A stretch of DNA of 64,000 bases from Mrakia gelida (taxonomy: Eukaryota > Basidiomycota > Tremellomycetes > Cystofilobasidiales > Mrakiaceae): contig BRON01000015.1 in NCBI GenBank assembly GCA_024345305.1, positions 806,001 through 870,000 on the forward strand, written 5' to 3'. The notes beneath the pieces were generated by a model. It saw nothing but the letters and a program-made list of their open reading frames with translations, ran no database searches and was not told the origin of the DNA. The position numbers and the translations under genes are program-made. Position 1 is the first letter of the stretch. Each line of letters begins with the position of its first letter. Below, in pieces: positions 24,872 through 36,743 of this stretch.

Positions 24872-26985
24872 ATGGATCCTCCTCGACCTTCGTACACGCC
24901 TCTTGCGTTCTTGAACTCTTCTTCGGATCGAGATGGGGACGAACGAGAAGGAGAGAATGAAGCATCAAAGATGGTCAGCTCGACCTCCTCCCTCCCTCCT
25001 TCTCCTCCCTTCGTTTCTCCCTCAGTGCTGACTCCTCCTCTCTTCGTTCGTATCTATCTCAGCTCGGTTCCAACCCCTCACTCAACACCGCCTTGTTCAA
25101 CTCGTTTTTCTCTCCAACTCCTTCGTCGTCTACCACTCTCCCCTACCCTTCCTCGACCTCGACCTCCTACGGCGCTCCCCACCCTCAAGCTTTCTTCCCT
25201 CCCTCGTCGTCGTTTCCTCCCCTCTCACCCATCGCAACCTCCCCAACAACGAACACATCCGTTCCATTCTTCAATAGAACCTCATGGTCAGCGACCGAAC
25301 TCCAGCAACATCAACAGCAGCAGCAGGTCTCGTCGAGCACGTCGAGCTTCCTCGGGGGTGATGGAGGAGCATCGTTCCAGGCTAGGATCTTACCCCCTCC
25401 CAACACCAGCACCCACACAGGAGGAGGAGCGTCGAACGAACGAGGACTCGTATTCGACGGTCTCACGCCGCCCTCACCAGCTCAACACGGTCCAGCGTCA
25501 AGTTCGACGACCCTCCCAAACTTCAACTTCGCGTTCGGGAGAGGGATCCCTCCTCCTTCGTCTTCCTCTTCTTTGGACAACAGCAAACCTTCCTCATCGT
25601 CGATGCGGACGACCCTTCCAGTCCAACCACCGCCTCCACCCGCTCGCCCCCCTCCTGAAGATCAGCAGAACGACTCGTCGGCGTCGAATCTCAACCATCC
25701 GTCGACCTCCTCCTCTTCCTCTCACCACACCCACACCCAACAACAACAACAACAACCCGTCGTTTCATCATCCTCCAAACGCGCACACTCCAACTTCCAC
25801 CCCTCCCACTCGTCCTCGAACTCAGAACAAGATCAACTCAACGACGACGAGGACGACGACGCGTACTCCGCCTCTCCTCCTCCTTCCTCTTCCAAACCTA
25901 CCACCTCAACCAAGCCTTCCTCTTCCAATCCAATCAAAGCCAAACCCTCCTCCACTTCCAAACCCCGACCAGCACCCAAGAAACCTCGCTTGTCCGCCTC
26001 TTCCAACACCAACGCGTCCACCTCCAAATCGAAAGGCAAAGCTCGCGCTCCTCCCTCCTCAGGCTCAGGATCAGACTCCGACGAGCTCGAGTCGGAGGAT
26101 GACGACGAACGCGATGAGGGTTCAGAGGGAGAGGGTGGAGGTGTAGAGGGTGGGAAAGGCAAAGGGAAAGAGAAGATCAAGTTGGCGCCGGTGGGTCTGA
26201 TCGGATCGACTAGGAAGGTGGATGATTTGCCTAAGGGGTGAGTGGTCGCGTTCGCTCTCACAGCTTCCTTCTTGTACCTTCGCCTCCTGCTCGACGTCGC
26301 TCGTTCCGAACCCAAGCGCGACGAAGCGAGCGAATCGAGAAGAAGCGAATCGAACTGACGCGTCGCACCTTCGTTTCGCTTCGCAGCGCCCATCTCCTCG
26401 AAGTCCTGGAAGAAATGGGTCTGACGAGGAAGGATTACGATAGTTATTCTAGTTCGAGGAAGAGGCAGATTAGGTGCGTTAACGAAAGGGGGGGGGGGGA
26501 GAAGAGGGAAGAAGGGAAGAAGAGCGAGCTGACCGCGTTTTGGATCGGTTTGTGGCTTGCGTAGGAACAAAGTCTCTGCGAGGACTTTTAGGGCTAGGAG
26601 GAAGGAACGTACGTTCTCTTTTTTTCCCACCCTTTGAGCGAGGGAGAAGGAGAGAGAGGGAGAGAGGGAGAGAGGGAGACGCGTCTGACCCACCACCTCC
26701 TAATTCTTTCCTTCCCTCCCACCTCGCTGGCTCGCTTCGCTCGCAGACATCGACGAGCTCGAAGGCTGGCTGGCCGAGCGGGATACGTTGATGAAAGGTC
26801 TCGATGGGGAGATTGGGAAGTTGAAGGCTGAGAACGAGGTGGTGAGTCGTCTTTCGTTCGTTTGGGTTGGGTTGAGGGGTGGGCTGGGGGGAAAGAGAGA
26901 GGGAAAGAGAGCTGACCTGGCTCGGGGTTTGTACTTTTGGGGGTGATAGTTGGAGCAGATGCTGGCTATGAGGAAGAGGGGGTGA
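24872..26985 (+). CDS. bZIP transcription factor, tandem paralogue 2
   Basis: DNA-binding regulator of 512 residues. Exons are 24872-24973, 25063-26237, 26387-26473, 26565-26608, 26747-26841 and 26950-26985 (1539 nt in frame). The long N-terminal region is rich in Ser, Pro and Gln (poly-Gln tracts near 25311 and 25739) and looks like an activation region. Acidic and Lys-rich patches precede the domain. The bZIP part reads LLEVLEEMGLTRKDY, basic region KRQIRNKVSARTFRARRKEH, then heptads through IDELEGWLAERD and ENEVLEQML. The exon just before the basic region is 87 nt, exactly as in paralogue 1, and the intron falls at the same codon (after QIR or QLR). The two genes therefore arose by tandem duplication. 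Targets are unknown. Confidence 0.88.
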
Positions 26986-27581
26986 GGGAGCCGTGGGAAG
27001 GGTGGGTCGTCGACGAGGCGTCGTTCTTTGTGCGGTGGTGTTGATTTGTTTGGGTCCTTCTACGATTCGAGTTTCTCGATGTGGTCGTCGTTGTGCTCTA
27101 CCTCTCTCCCCAGTGTCCCCACTCGAGCCCTTACTCTCCATACTCTAGTACGGTTCTCCTTCTTCGTCCTGCTTCGTCTTCGTTTTTCTCTTCCATTCTT
27201 CTTTCACGAACGCTCGCGGTCTCCCTCTTTTCTGCGACTTTGATGAATGGTTTCTCTCGCTCTTGCACCCCTCCATCGGAAGAACCAAACAGACTTGAAG
27301 AAACGACCAGAGTCTGCTCGACGGTCGACCCACGGTCCACCGACGCGTTTATCTCTTCCCCCGCGTTCATCGTCCCTCAAGAAACGAGAAGTCCATGAAT
27401 TTACTTTTGAACTAGAGTTGACTCGCAAAACCAAAACGAAAGGAAGAAAGAACAGACGAGTTACGTCGGTGAAGCAAAACGCTCGAACCCAAATCGAGCG
27501 AAACGAACGAAAAACGTTTCCGAATCCGAACGAACGACGTGCGAATCAGAACGAGATGAACCGAAAGCAAATCTAACCCTC
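26986..27581. other. Convergent intergenic region
   Basis: The 3' ends of bZIP 2 (+) and the Cys-rich membrane protein (-) face each other over about 600 bp. No coding frame was seen. One ACGCGT lies near 27343. Confidence 0.5.
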
Positions 27582-29779
27582 TTACTTATCTACCCATTCA
27601 GGATCGTAAAAAGGAGGAGCTCTATCTACGAGAACTTCAGGCTTCGCGGGCAAAGGCAATCTCCCGGCGTCGACCTCCTGCTCGTAACTCTCTTCTTCTT
27701 CTGAGTATCCCAGCGTCGGTACCGCGGAGCCTCCAGGTAGCGGTCCCTTCCCACTTCCTCGAGCGTTGGGTCCAGAGGACGAGATTGAAGAAGGAGGTCC
27801 TGACGCCCGATTCGGCGAAGCAGCCGACGACGCGAGGGCGGGGGAGGTGATTTGGGAGCCTGAGCCAGAGGGAGAGAAGGCGGAGCCGGAGACGTAGTGA
27901 TGGTCGTCGGAGGGGTTGTACTGGGTGGCGAGGGAGTGCTGGGGAGAGTGGGACGGGGAGAGGAGTGGACTTCGGTTGTCGGACGAGCTTGGAGCGGGCA
28001 TGGACGCGTCGACGGAGGGAGAGTGGTAGGTTTGAGGAACGATTGGGGCTCCCGTCACGTCTGAAAGAGAAGCGCGAAAGTGTAAGTTGGAGGCTAAAGG
28101 CACTGAAAAGGGAGAAACGATGCTCACAGGGTGACACCGCGGCCATGTGAGCGGGACCTCTCGACGCGTCGTCGTCGTCGTCGTCAACGTTCCATCCCTC
28201 GGCGGGTCCAGTCGAAGCGGCCTGAGCGCTGTTTTTTAAATGAGAAAAATTAACAAGAGAACGAGATATCAGTATCGAAATACTGGAGGAAGAAGAGAAG
28301 AACGATCAAGAATCAAACGCACTCGCGGACGAACCTCGATCTCCTCCTCCAGAACCACCACCCCGCGATCGCGGCAGCGGCTACCAGAACAACGCCAGCA
28401 ATAGCTCCTCCAACAGCACCGCCGTTGACTCCCTTCCCTCCTCCAGCAGCAGCACTGGCCGATTGTCCAGCAGCTTCAGCGGTCTGAGTTCCACTTCCTG
28501 AGGCTGAGGAAGTCGTGATTGAGGAGGTTGCTGAGACCGAGGCTACTGAGGCGACCGAAGCTGTCGAAAGTACCGACTGAGAAGCCTGTGAGAGGACGGA
28601 CTGAGAATCTTTGCCTGCAAGGGCACGAGTCGCGTTCGCTTTCGAGAGTGCAAAAGCGACGCGATCGAAAAATCGGTCAGCTCGACCATTTTCGGAGAAC
28701 GAGATGCCGGCAAGACGGGAGAGAATGATCTAACCTTCTGAAGTAGGATTCCACTGGTAAGAGTCTCCCGTTGGCGGTAGGAACGCCCACGCGGGGAGGT
28801 CTAGATCGGACACGTCCGTCAGAACGGATTGGTTTCCGATGGCAGTTGGATCGCTGCAGGCTCCTCCAGACGAGAGAAAGGTGCCGTAGCTCTCCGCTTC
28901 GACGGTGAGAGTCTTGACTCCAGTCTGGCAGCTTTGGGTCGAGAAAAGAGAGGCAAGATCGCGTCAGTTCTCGCGTCGCAAAGTTTCGAACTCGCTTCTT
29001 CCACCAGATACGCGTACAAGATGCAGGCTTGGAGGATGGAGAAGGTAGCAATGTCTGTAGATTGATAAGGGGAAGAGCGGATCAGTAAACAGGGAATCGA
29101 GGAGACGAGGGATTTGAGGGAGCGATCAAAGCGAGCTCGTTCTCGTTCCAAAAATGCAAAGCTTCGAGGCGAGACTCACTACAGCAACAAGCGTTGTTGG
29201 TCAGACCCGTTGCCGTCCCTGAGCCTAAAAGAGGTAAAGGAGGTCGAGAGTCAGCACCGCAACGACGAGAAGAGGACGAAGTAAAGAGGGCGAGCTCATC
29301 ACTGACAAAAGTAGTACGCCGTCGCGTCGAGGGGAAACAACGAGAAGTTTGGTTCACAGCGACCAACGAGGTTTTCATACATCTGCGAAGACGGGAAACT
29401 AATATTCAGCGGGAGAAGACGGAAGGGAGGGAGGGAGGAAGAGGAGAGGGGAGAGCGGAGGCAAAAACGGACCTTGCCTTCGAGCGAGGTCGAGGAAGGT
29501 CGAGAAACGAGATGGTCAGCGACAAGTGCTCTCTCTGCGCTCTGGATTCTGAAGCGAACTCACAAGGTGTATCTCCAAGGTCGTTGTTCCACCATGCTGT
29601 CGTGAAAAGAAGAAGGAAGGAAGGAACGATCAGCTTCGTGTTTCAAGAAGACGGGCGGAGAAGAAAACGAGAGCCAGGGGAGACGACGAACTTGGACTTC
29701 CAGCAGCGCAAGAGGTGTTTCCAGCTCGAGCGAGGGCAGAGAGAGCCAGTGAAATTGCGATGCTGCCGAGAAGAGCCAT
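27582..29779 (-). CDS. Cys-rich single-pass surface protein
   Basis: Predicted plasma-membrane protein of about 460 residues. It starts with a signal peptide (MALLGSIAISLALSALARA). A Cys-rich ectodomain follows: TWWNNDLGDTPCK, VGRCEPNFSLFPLDATAYYF, GLTNNACCC, LQACILYACQTGV. It resembles the basidiomycete family of small Cys-rich ectodomains of the type WxNNxGxTPC..CCC. Then come a Ser/Thr-rich stalk, one membrane span (GGAIAGVVLVAAAAIAGWWF) with a positive stop (WRRRSR), and a disordered cytoplasmic tail ending in PPFYDPEWVDK. The ectodomain is built from very small exons, including a 5-nt exon at 29473-29477 that supplies the Cys-Lys pair of TPCK. Ligand and role are unknown; a wall-sensor-like function is an inference from topology. 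Confidence 0.8.
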
Positions 29780-30430
29780 GTCTACGCAGAGCAGGATTGT
29801 GAGGAGGTGGTTGAAGGCGAACTCGTCCTCGTGTGTGACCGATCCATTTCGGTCGCCTCCGCCCTCCCCTGTACTCTCGGTGGTTTCCCCTGATTTTCAT
29901 TCCTCCCTGACACAGCTTGAAAGTTGAGCGAAGGGACGAAGTTGTCGCGGCCGGAAGAGAGAATCGGTGGAAAGGGCGGGGAATCGAGGAGGGAAGTCGG
30001 GACCTCGTCGCGTTTCAGCTTTTCGGACTGCAGCGGCCAACAGGTTCGCATGACTCCTTCGCAAGCAAGCGGTATCGGGTGAGTGCGTACCGGTCGGTAG
30101 GAAGGACGATCAGCGTTATGAGAGGGAAGGGAGGAGAAAAAACGGAGCGAAGACACGTCGCGTCGCGTCTCGATTTCGAGATTCATCGCGTCTTCCATTC
30201 CATTCCCTCTTCCCTTCCCTCAACCCAAAGAGAACAGATGATCGTAACTGAATATCGAGCAATCCACAGACGAGCGAGAAAAAATGCAAAATATCAAGGG
30301 CAAAAGGACGGGACGAGACGACCGAAATAAAAAAGCAGACGTGTGTGTATGTTAGGGACGAACGAACGAAGAGAGAAGACGAGAACAAGCGACGAGAAGG
30401 GCATGAGAGGAGAGGTGACGCGATAGGTGA

Positions 30431-30479
<49 letters not shown>

Positions 30480-30709
30480 AGATAGATATCGAGAAGAGAG
30501 GAGAAAGACGTGACGAGGACGGATATGAAGAGAGAGAGAGAGAAAGACGAGGCAAAGAGATGACGCAGAGAGGTAGCTACAAAGGGATGATAGAAAAGGA
30601 AAGGTCGTGCAGTCATGAGGTTGATAGAGAGGAGAGAGGGAAGAAAGTGACGCGAGAGGAGGAGAGAGAGGACGAAAGAGAAGAAACCAACGCGAACGGG
30701 AGATCCTCC
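29780..30709. other. Intergenic region with (GA)n tract
   Basis: Lies upstream of the Cys-rich membrane protein and downstream of the CENP-B-type gene, both on the minus strand. The main landmark is the GA dinucleotide tract at 30437-30475. Open minus-strand frames here are low-complexity Ser/Leu products of the CT-rich strand and are not genes. Confidence 0.5.
30437..30475. repeat. (GA)n microsatellite
   Basis: An almost perfect AG/GA dinucleotide run of about 39 nt, flanked by imperfect GATA and GAGA sequence, in the likely 3' UTR of the minus-strand gene at 30710. Confidence 0.95.
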
Positions 30710-33700
30710 TCACGAGGAAGCCATCCATCCTCCCACAGCAGCCCCATCGTCCTCGACGCGTCGATGGTGCATCTCCGAAGGGTTGACCGATCCTCCTTGG
30801 CTCTGGTAAGGCGAGTGGTACATCTGAGGCGGCGCTTGAGCTGGTTCGTAGCCGTAGGGCGTCGAGGCGTAAGGAGGAGCGTAGGGCGTCTCGTACGGGG
30901 AGGGCCGAGGCTGGAGGGGAGCGTAGGACTGAGGGGACTGTTGCTGGAAGTGATGAGGAAGGGGAGGAGGAGCGGGGTAGTGCTGCTGGTAGGAGTACTG
31001 CTCCAGATCCTGCGGCTGCTGATGATGCTGATGCTGTTGGAGAGGGAGGTGGTTGGGTTGACGATGGAACTGTTGCTGAGGGTAGAACTGTTCTTCGGCG
31101 GGAGGGAGGTAAGAGTAGGTGGTGTAGGAGGCGGGCTCGGATTGGGAGTGCTGGAGGTACCCGTACGACGCGTCCGAGGGAGGTTGGTAGAGCGACGACG
31201 TGGTGGTGGAGGTCGGAGAGAGGTCCGGTCGATAGTACTGAGGTTGGTAGTAGCCTCGTTCGCTTCCTGCCACTTCCCCTCCTCCCGATGACTGCCGTGA
31301 CATCGCCTCCGACCTTGACGAGAGAGAGAGGTCTCCCAAGTTCGACGTGAAGGTTCCGAGCGAGCGAGCCTCGACTGCTCTTCCTCCCCCGTCCTCTGGA
31401 TAGACGTGCTGCTGCTGAGTGACCTCCTCCTCCGGGCGAAGGTATTGCTCGTACGTCGAGTCATATCCGATCTGAGGCTTCTGCTCCATCTGCATCCCGA
31501 ACTCGTTGACCGGCGAGACTTGACTGGACAGACGGATGGGTCGAGGTTCGAGAGGAGTGAACTCGAATCCTGGACCGAGCGACCTCCTTCCTGCTAGACT
31601 GGACGACGATCTCGATGACCCCGACGAGGAGGAAGCAGCCGGGCTTCGGCAAGTTGAGCTCCTGGAGAGACCGACCGAACGAGGGGATTGAGGACGCGAC
31701 GACGAAGGCGAGCCTGCTCCTCGAAGTTCCGAGATCGTGTTGAAGGAGGTTCCTCGATGCATCGACGTCGGTCGAGGTTTCGCAACCTTCCCTGACGAGG
31801 GACGCTTCGTCGCTGGGGCGGTAGATGGTCGATCCTCCGAGTTGTGGATGTTCGGCGACGACTGGGATCGAATCCGAAGGGACGAGAACGATGTCGGAGG
31901 GAGGGAGGAGGCCGGCTGTTCATCTAGTTCCAGCTTCGCGAGAGGGAGAGCTGACGTGACGACCGACGGTGACGATCCTCTGGAGGAGAACGAAGACTGG
32001 AGATGGTGGGGGGAGAAGATCGACGACGAGGAGGACGAGGATGAAGCACCGCCGAAGGACGAGGTCGAGGACGTCGCTGTCATGGGAGGAGCCTCTTGAG
32101 AGTAGGAGAGCCGCTTGCTGTTGATGACGAGAGCGTTGGGACGTTTGGGGGTGGGGGACGCGATGGCGATGGAGGGTTGTTTCTTCGAGAGCGAGGAGGG
32201 AACCGCCATCTTGACCGCCGAGGACGAAGCGACGGGAGGAGAGGTACCAGGCGGCACTGGAGCTGCGAGCCACGTCTTGGCGAGTCTTCGTCTCTCCTTG
32301 AACTAAGAGAGGTAGAGAAAAGACGAAGGCAAAGGTCAGAAACCAGTTTCGTCGTCGCGCAACGAACGAAGGGAACGGACGTTGCAACTCACCGAGTGCA
32401 ACCATTTCGTACTCCCTCTAAACTCCTTCTCGTGGTGTCCTCGATCGGTGTTGTGGAAGATAACGGCCTGATCCCTGATCTGCATGTCCTCGACAGTGAC
32501 TCCTGCGAGGAACTGGGCGTCCAACCACTCGTTCGTCTGAGTTTCGGCTCGAACGAAACGACCACCGAGAGGACGGAAGTCGGTCTTCGTCGGATCCTTG
32601 ACGACGATGGGAGAGATCTGAGGGTTGAGCCATCGTTCTCTGTTGTTCGTGATCTTGGAGATCGTGGATCGGTCGACTCTGAAGAAGGAGGAAGAAGAAC
32701 GAGAAGGCGAAGGAATCAGAATCGGAATCAGCTCGCGCGGCTCAACTCTCGAGGACCACCAGAAACGAAGAGAAGTTCTCAACTCACCCGTACTTGGTCG
32801 CAGATTCTTGCTGAGTGAGCGTAGGATCGTTGTCGTGACTGAGGATGATCTCGAGCTTGTCCTCGTTCGTGAGCTTCTGCTTGATCCTCACTCCCTTCTG
32901 CGTTCGAGCTGCTTGAACTGCCTCCGCTTTCGCGAGAGCCACCTCCGAAGGAAGTACGACGGCGGCCGGGATTCCTCGTTCTGAACCTTCTGGTCGTGAA
33001 TTGGAAGACGTGGAGGGTCGAGAGGGGGGTTTGGTAGGAGCGTGGAGGGTTGAGTTCGAGGCGGACGTCTTGAGAGTTGACGTCGTGGCGACGAGAGGTG
33101 CTGGCTTCTCTTCCTCGACTTCTTTTGGAGGTGGGAGGACGAGGGAGGTGGGGATGGTGGTGAGATCCAGCTCGACTCGAGCGTAGCCTGGAGGAGGACC
33201 GCCGACGGTTGGAGGGTAGGATGCTGTGGACGAGGAGGAGAGGAGGTGTCGAGGGGATTCCAGAGGGTAGGTTGGGGACGCGACGAGGTTGGGATCGATG
33301 TGAGAAGAATGGGAGTAGGCTCCAGTCGAGTAGGGAGAGGTCAAAGGAGGTGATCGGTAGGATGGAGAGGTGTGGGAGTTGGGATCCGTAGGGTAGGAGA
33401 CGGTCGTGCGGATGTGGGGAAGATAAGACGGGGAGTGGTGTGATGGAGAGGGAAGGGAACGACGACCGAGGTCTGGGAGGAAATCCTGAGGTTGTTGTTG
33501 GTGCGATGGATGAGAGTAGTGATTGGTGGAGTAAGGGGACCCAAGAGACGGGAGGGGAGGGGGTTGAGGAGGGTAGGAGCTGTCGTGGTAGGTTGAGTTC
33601 GGAGACGCGACGTTCGAAGGAGTGGCTGGAGCGGAGGGGAGGAAAGGCGACATGAGACCGGGCTGGTGGTGATGTTGACCGTAGATCGATTCCCTCCCCG

Positions 33701-34502
33701 ACCCTCGACCCTCCGTAGACTGCTCCCTGCCTGGAGACTCGTATACATCGCCTTCCAGCACGTCTTCGAGCTGCAATCGATCCGACGATCGTCCGCACTC
33801 CGTCCCCTCGCTCTCGCTCCTTCCTCCTCCTCCAACGTCGAATCCAGTGACTCCCAGCCCATGTCGATAAGCTTCTTCGGGTTGGTACTCCATCTCCCCC
33901 AAACTCGAAGTCGACCTCTGGGAGGAGGAACCCGTGAGGGAGAGCGGAGGAGTCTGCTCGTACGAACGAACGCCAAACTCGTCGACGCTCCCTCCCGACG
34001 TACTCCCTCCTGTTCCAGCCAACCCGACCGACCTGAACCTCCTATCCGATGCTCCTCCCCTCGAACTGAACGAGTCTGCTCCTGGAGAGGCGCCTACACT
34101 CGAGAAGGACGAGAAGTTGGATTGGTCTGGAGGCTGCGGCTGAGAACGGTCGTATGGTGAGAAGCGTTGGTCGACGAGGGAGAGAGGTGACTTCTTCCTC
34201 GGGGAGGGAGCTCCTTCTTGGACGTCCGAGAGGTGGTGACCGGCGGTGAGGGATTGTCTTCGTCGAGAGGACCTTGAGCGAGTGAGGGAGGAGACGGAGG
34301 AGGAGGGGGATGGGGACGGCGCCGATGGAGGAGGAGGTGAAGCGGCGGAGAGCGAGGACGACGAGGGCTGAGAGGTCGACGAATTTTGAGGAGAGGAGGA
34401 GGTTGGAGAGTGGAGTTGAGAGGTGAGAAGATGGAGTGCTGGTGAGGAGAGGGATCTCTGCATGAAGTTGGAGCCTAACGAGGAGGAGGAGGACGAGCTC
34501 AT
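30710..34502 (-). CDS. Putative DNA-binding regulator with CENP-B/transposase-type HTH
   Basis: Protein of about 1200 residues, mostly disordered (Ser, Pro, Gln, Tyr), with one ordered core near the middle. The core begins RIKQKLTNEDKLEIILSH and continues QQESATKYGVDRSTISKI, a helix-turn-helix typical of CENP-B N-terminal/Tc5-pogo transposase DNA-binding domains. An intron falls inside the HTH (donor at 32787). A second conserved-looking block follows: NEWLDAQFLAGVTVEDMQIR and HHEKEFRGSTKWLHSFKERR, which resembles the second CENP-B-type HTH. No DDE nuclease is present. The C-terminal third is Gln/Tyr/Pro-rich and ends GGWMASS. The first in-frame ATG after a probable 5' UTR intron (about 34712-34796) is at 34502; an upstream start cannot be excluded. 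The likely role is transcription factor or chromatin binder from a domesticated transposase. Confidence 0.75.
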
Positions 34503-36743
34503 GCCTTGAGGTTGCGAGGAGGAGGACGAGGGAGGAGGAGGAGGGAAGGGCCTAGGCGAGGACCATGCAATGCTGCTTGTTGTAGACGACTTGGATGAGC
34601 TTTGATGGTGACGGAAGCTTTGCTGTAAGAGCGAGTTTATACCCGAGACAAGATACGTTCCTCGGGAAGAAGATCGTCTGCGAAAAGAAGGCAGGAAGCG
34701 CGTTGGAAGGTTTGGGAAAGTCAGCTCAAGGAGGCTCGTCAAAAAGAAGGTCCAAAGCTACAGGTAGGATCGGAAGACGAAAAATTAAACTCACAGAAGT
34801 CAAGATCGATCCTTGATCAAAGCCTAGACGTAAAAAGTTGCCGACTCCAAGCTTGGGCAGAGCGAGAAAGAGAGCAGGCGAAGGAGGAAGGGAAGGGAAG
34901 GGAGGGGAGGACGGGAGGTACCGAGTCTGAGGGTCTCCTTTGCGACGACGTGTCCTGGCCGAGGGAGGAAGCGGATTTTCTTGATTCAAAGGGGAGTCGA
35001 ACGAAGAGGAGAGCCGCCAACGAGGGGGAGGGGAGGAGGGAGAGGAAGGGGAGGGAAGCGAGTCTAAAGAGCTCGAGCTGGTCGAAGGAAGGGAAGGGAG
35101 AGATGGGGCGGCGAGCACGAGAGAGCGAGAGCGAGCTGGTCCTCCTTCGCACAGTCCCGTTTTTCTTCTTCGTCAGAGCAGGTCGGATGGAATGAAAGGG
35201 ATGATCGGGAAAAGCATAGATTGAGAAGCTCTTCTCAACCTAGGAAGAAATGCATCTCCTTGCCAGCGAGCTCAAAGAAAACGACGCGACGGAAAAACAA
35301 CCTCGTCCTCCTCTCGACTTTTTCCTTTCCTTCTCCTCATCCGAGAAGGACATACGCGAGACATAGCGAGGAGGGAGACCTTCGCTCTCGCACCACACAA
35401 TGCCAAACCGCCGTTAGCGTTTCGGCCCAGAGGACGTCGGCAAGTCGAAGAGATCAACGCGTCAAGAGATCGATCATCAACTTCACACTCTTCCCAACCC
35501 TTGGCTTTTGAGCTCTCCCACCCTCCTCTCCTTGCTGTCTACATCGACTATCGAAGATGGATATGTATCGAACGTTCTCACTTGTGGCGTAGCTTGGTAG
35601 AGAAGAGGGGAGGGGGGGGGAGTCGAAGGTTTCAGGTGAAGCGAACGCGGAGAATAACGTCGAGCGAGCACCTCTGATCCTTCCCCCTCCCCTCCTCGCA
35701 AACGTTGAAACAGCCAGCCCACCCTTCTTTTTTCTAGGGGTCTGTCTTTTGTACCATCTACGGCGAGACCTCCTTTCACACAGACTGCCCTCGTTCGAGA
35801 CCGGGAGGTTTCTCCCCTCCCCGCTGAAGCGGATCCGACGCGACGAGACCAAAAACGATTGGACGCGTCGTCCTTCGTCCTTCTTTTACGACTCTCCTCT
35901 CCCCCTCTCTCCACGACTTCTCAGCTCTTCCTGTCGCTTCGCCTTCTTCCTCAGCAACTTCCTACACAAGATCATCCCTCACACCAGAAGGTGTCGGGAG
36001 GAATTGAGAGCACTTTGAGCCTAAATCAAGAGCAATTTGGGAAGAGCGGGCACGAAAGATCAGCCGCGACGTTTCGTTTTTGCTGCTTCGTTCCCTTTCT
36101 TCTGTCCCTCGATAGGGGGAAGAGCAAGCTCGGTCAACGAGGAAGGAAGGTTTTCCTTGTTCTGACCCCCTGACCAGCGCTAGCCCCCACCGTCCATCAA
36201 AGGGAGCCTTCAAAGCGAAGAAAAGCTCGGGAATCAAGGGGTTGAGACGGAGCGAGGCGCCTCTCGATCTCTTCTCCGCCGAACAAACTCGACGGCGAGT
36301 GAGTTCTGGGTTGCTGGTACAAAGAGGGAGGTCAGTAAGAGTCGAGGTCGGTCTTTCAGTCCTCTCAGACGTCAGTTGCAGTAGTTCAGTGTCGCGTTCG
36401 AAAGTTCGCGAAGAAGAGTCGACGCGTCGACGAGTTCTTTCTCTCATCGCGGGGAGCAGTTTCTTTGCTGTTATCTCGAGGAGGTCAGACAGCACTCACA
36501 GTATCCTAGGTGGCCCTGATCTTGAACAGACATAGGACAAGATCGCTCGCTCGACTCGAACAGGGCAAGAGATCATGATCAAAGGGAATCCAGAGATGGT
36601 CGTATAGCGAGATTGAGGGAGAGAAAGATTGAACGCACAGAGGTTACAAAACTAGTCTATAAGCACATATCAGCATATGCAACCGAACACCAAAGAGTCT
36701 AGAGTACATCAAGCAAATGGGGAGAAACGAACGTGTCGCGCGA
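34503..36743. other. Long upstream region of the CENP-B-type gene
   Basis: About 2.2 kb between the start of the CENP-B-type gene and the stop of the transporter gene, both on the minus strand. The part up to about 34830 looks like 5' UTR with an intron (donor GTGAGTTT near 34795, GCTGAC branch site, acceptor CGCAG near 34683). The rest has GACGCGTC near 35862 and 36420 and no convincing gene; open frames near 35454-35914 lack codon bias. The length suggests a complex promoter or an undetected noncoding RNA. Confidence 0.45.

Noticed and set aside
30116..30728. Minus-strand ORFs rich in Ser and Leu
   Set aside because: They are translations of a CT-rich strand containing the (GA)n microsatellite; low complexity only.
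35454..35914. Overlapping minus-strand ORFs in the long upstream region
   Set aside because: Arg/Ser/Gly-rich, without start context or neighbouring splice signals; consistent with GC-rich noncoding DNA.
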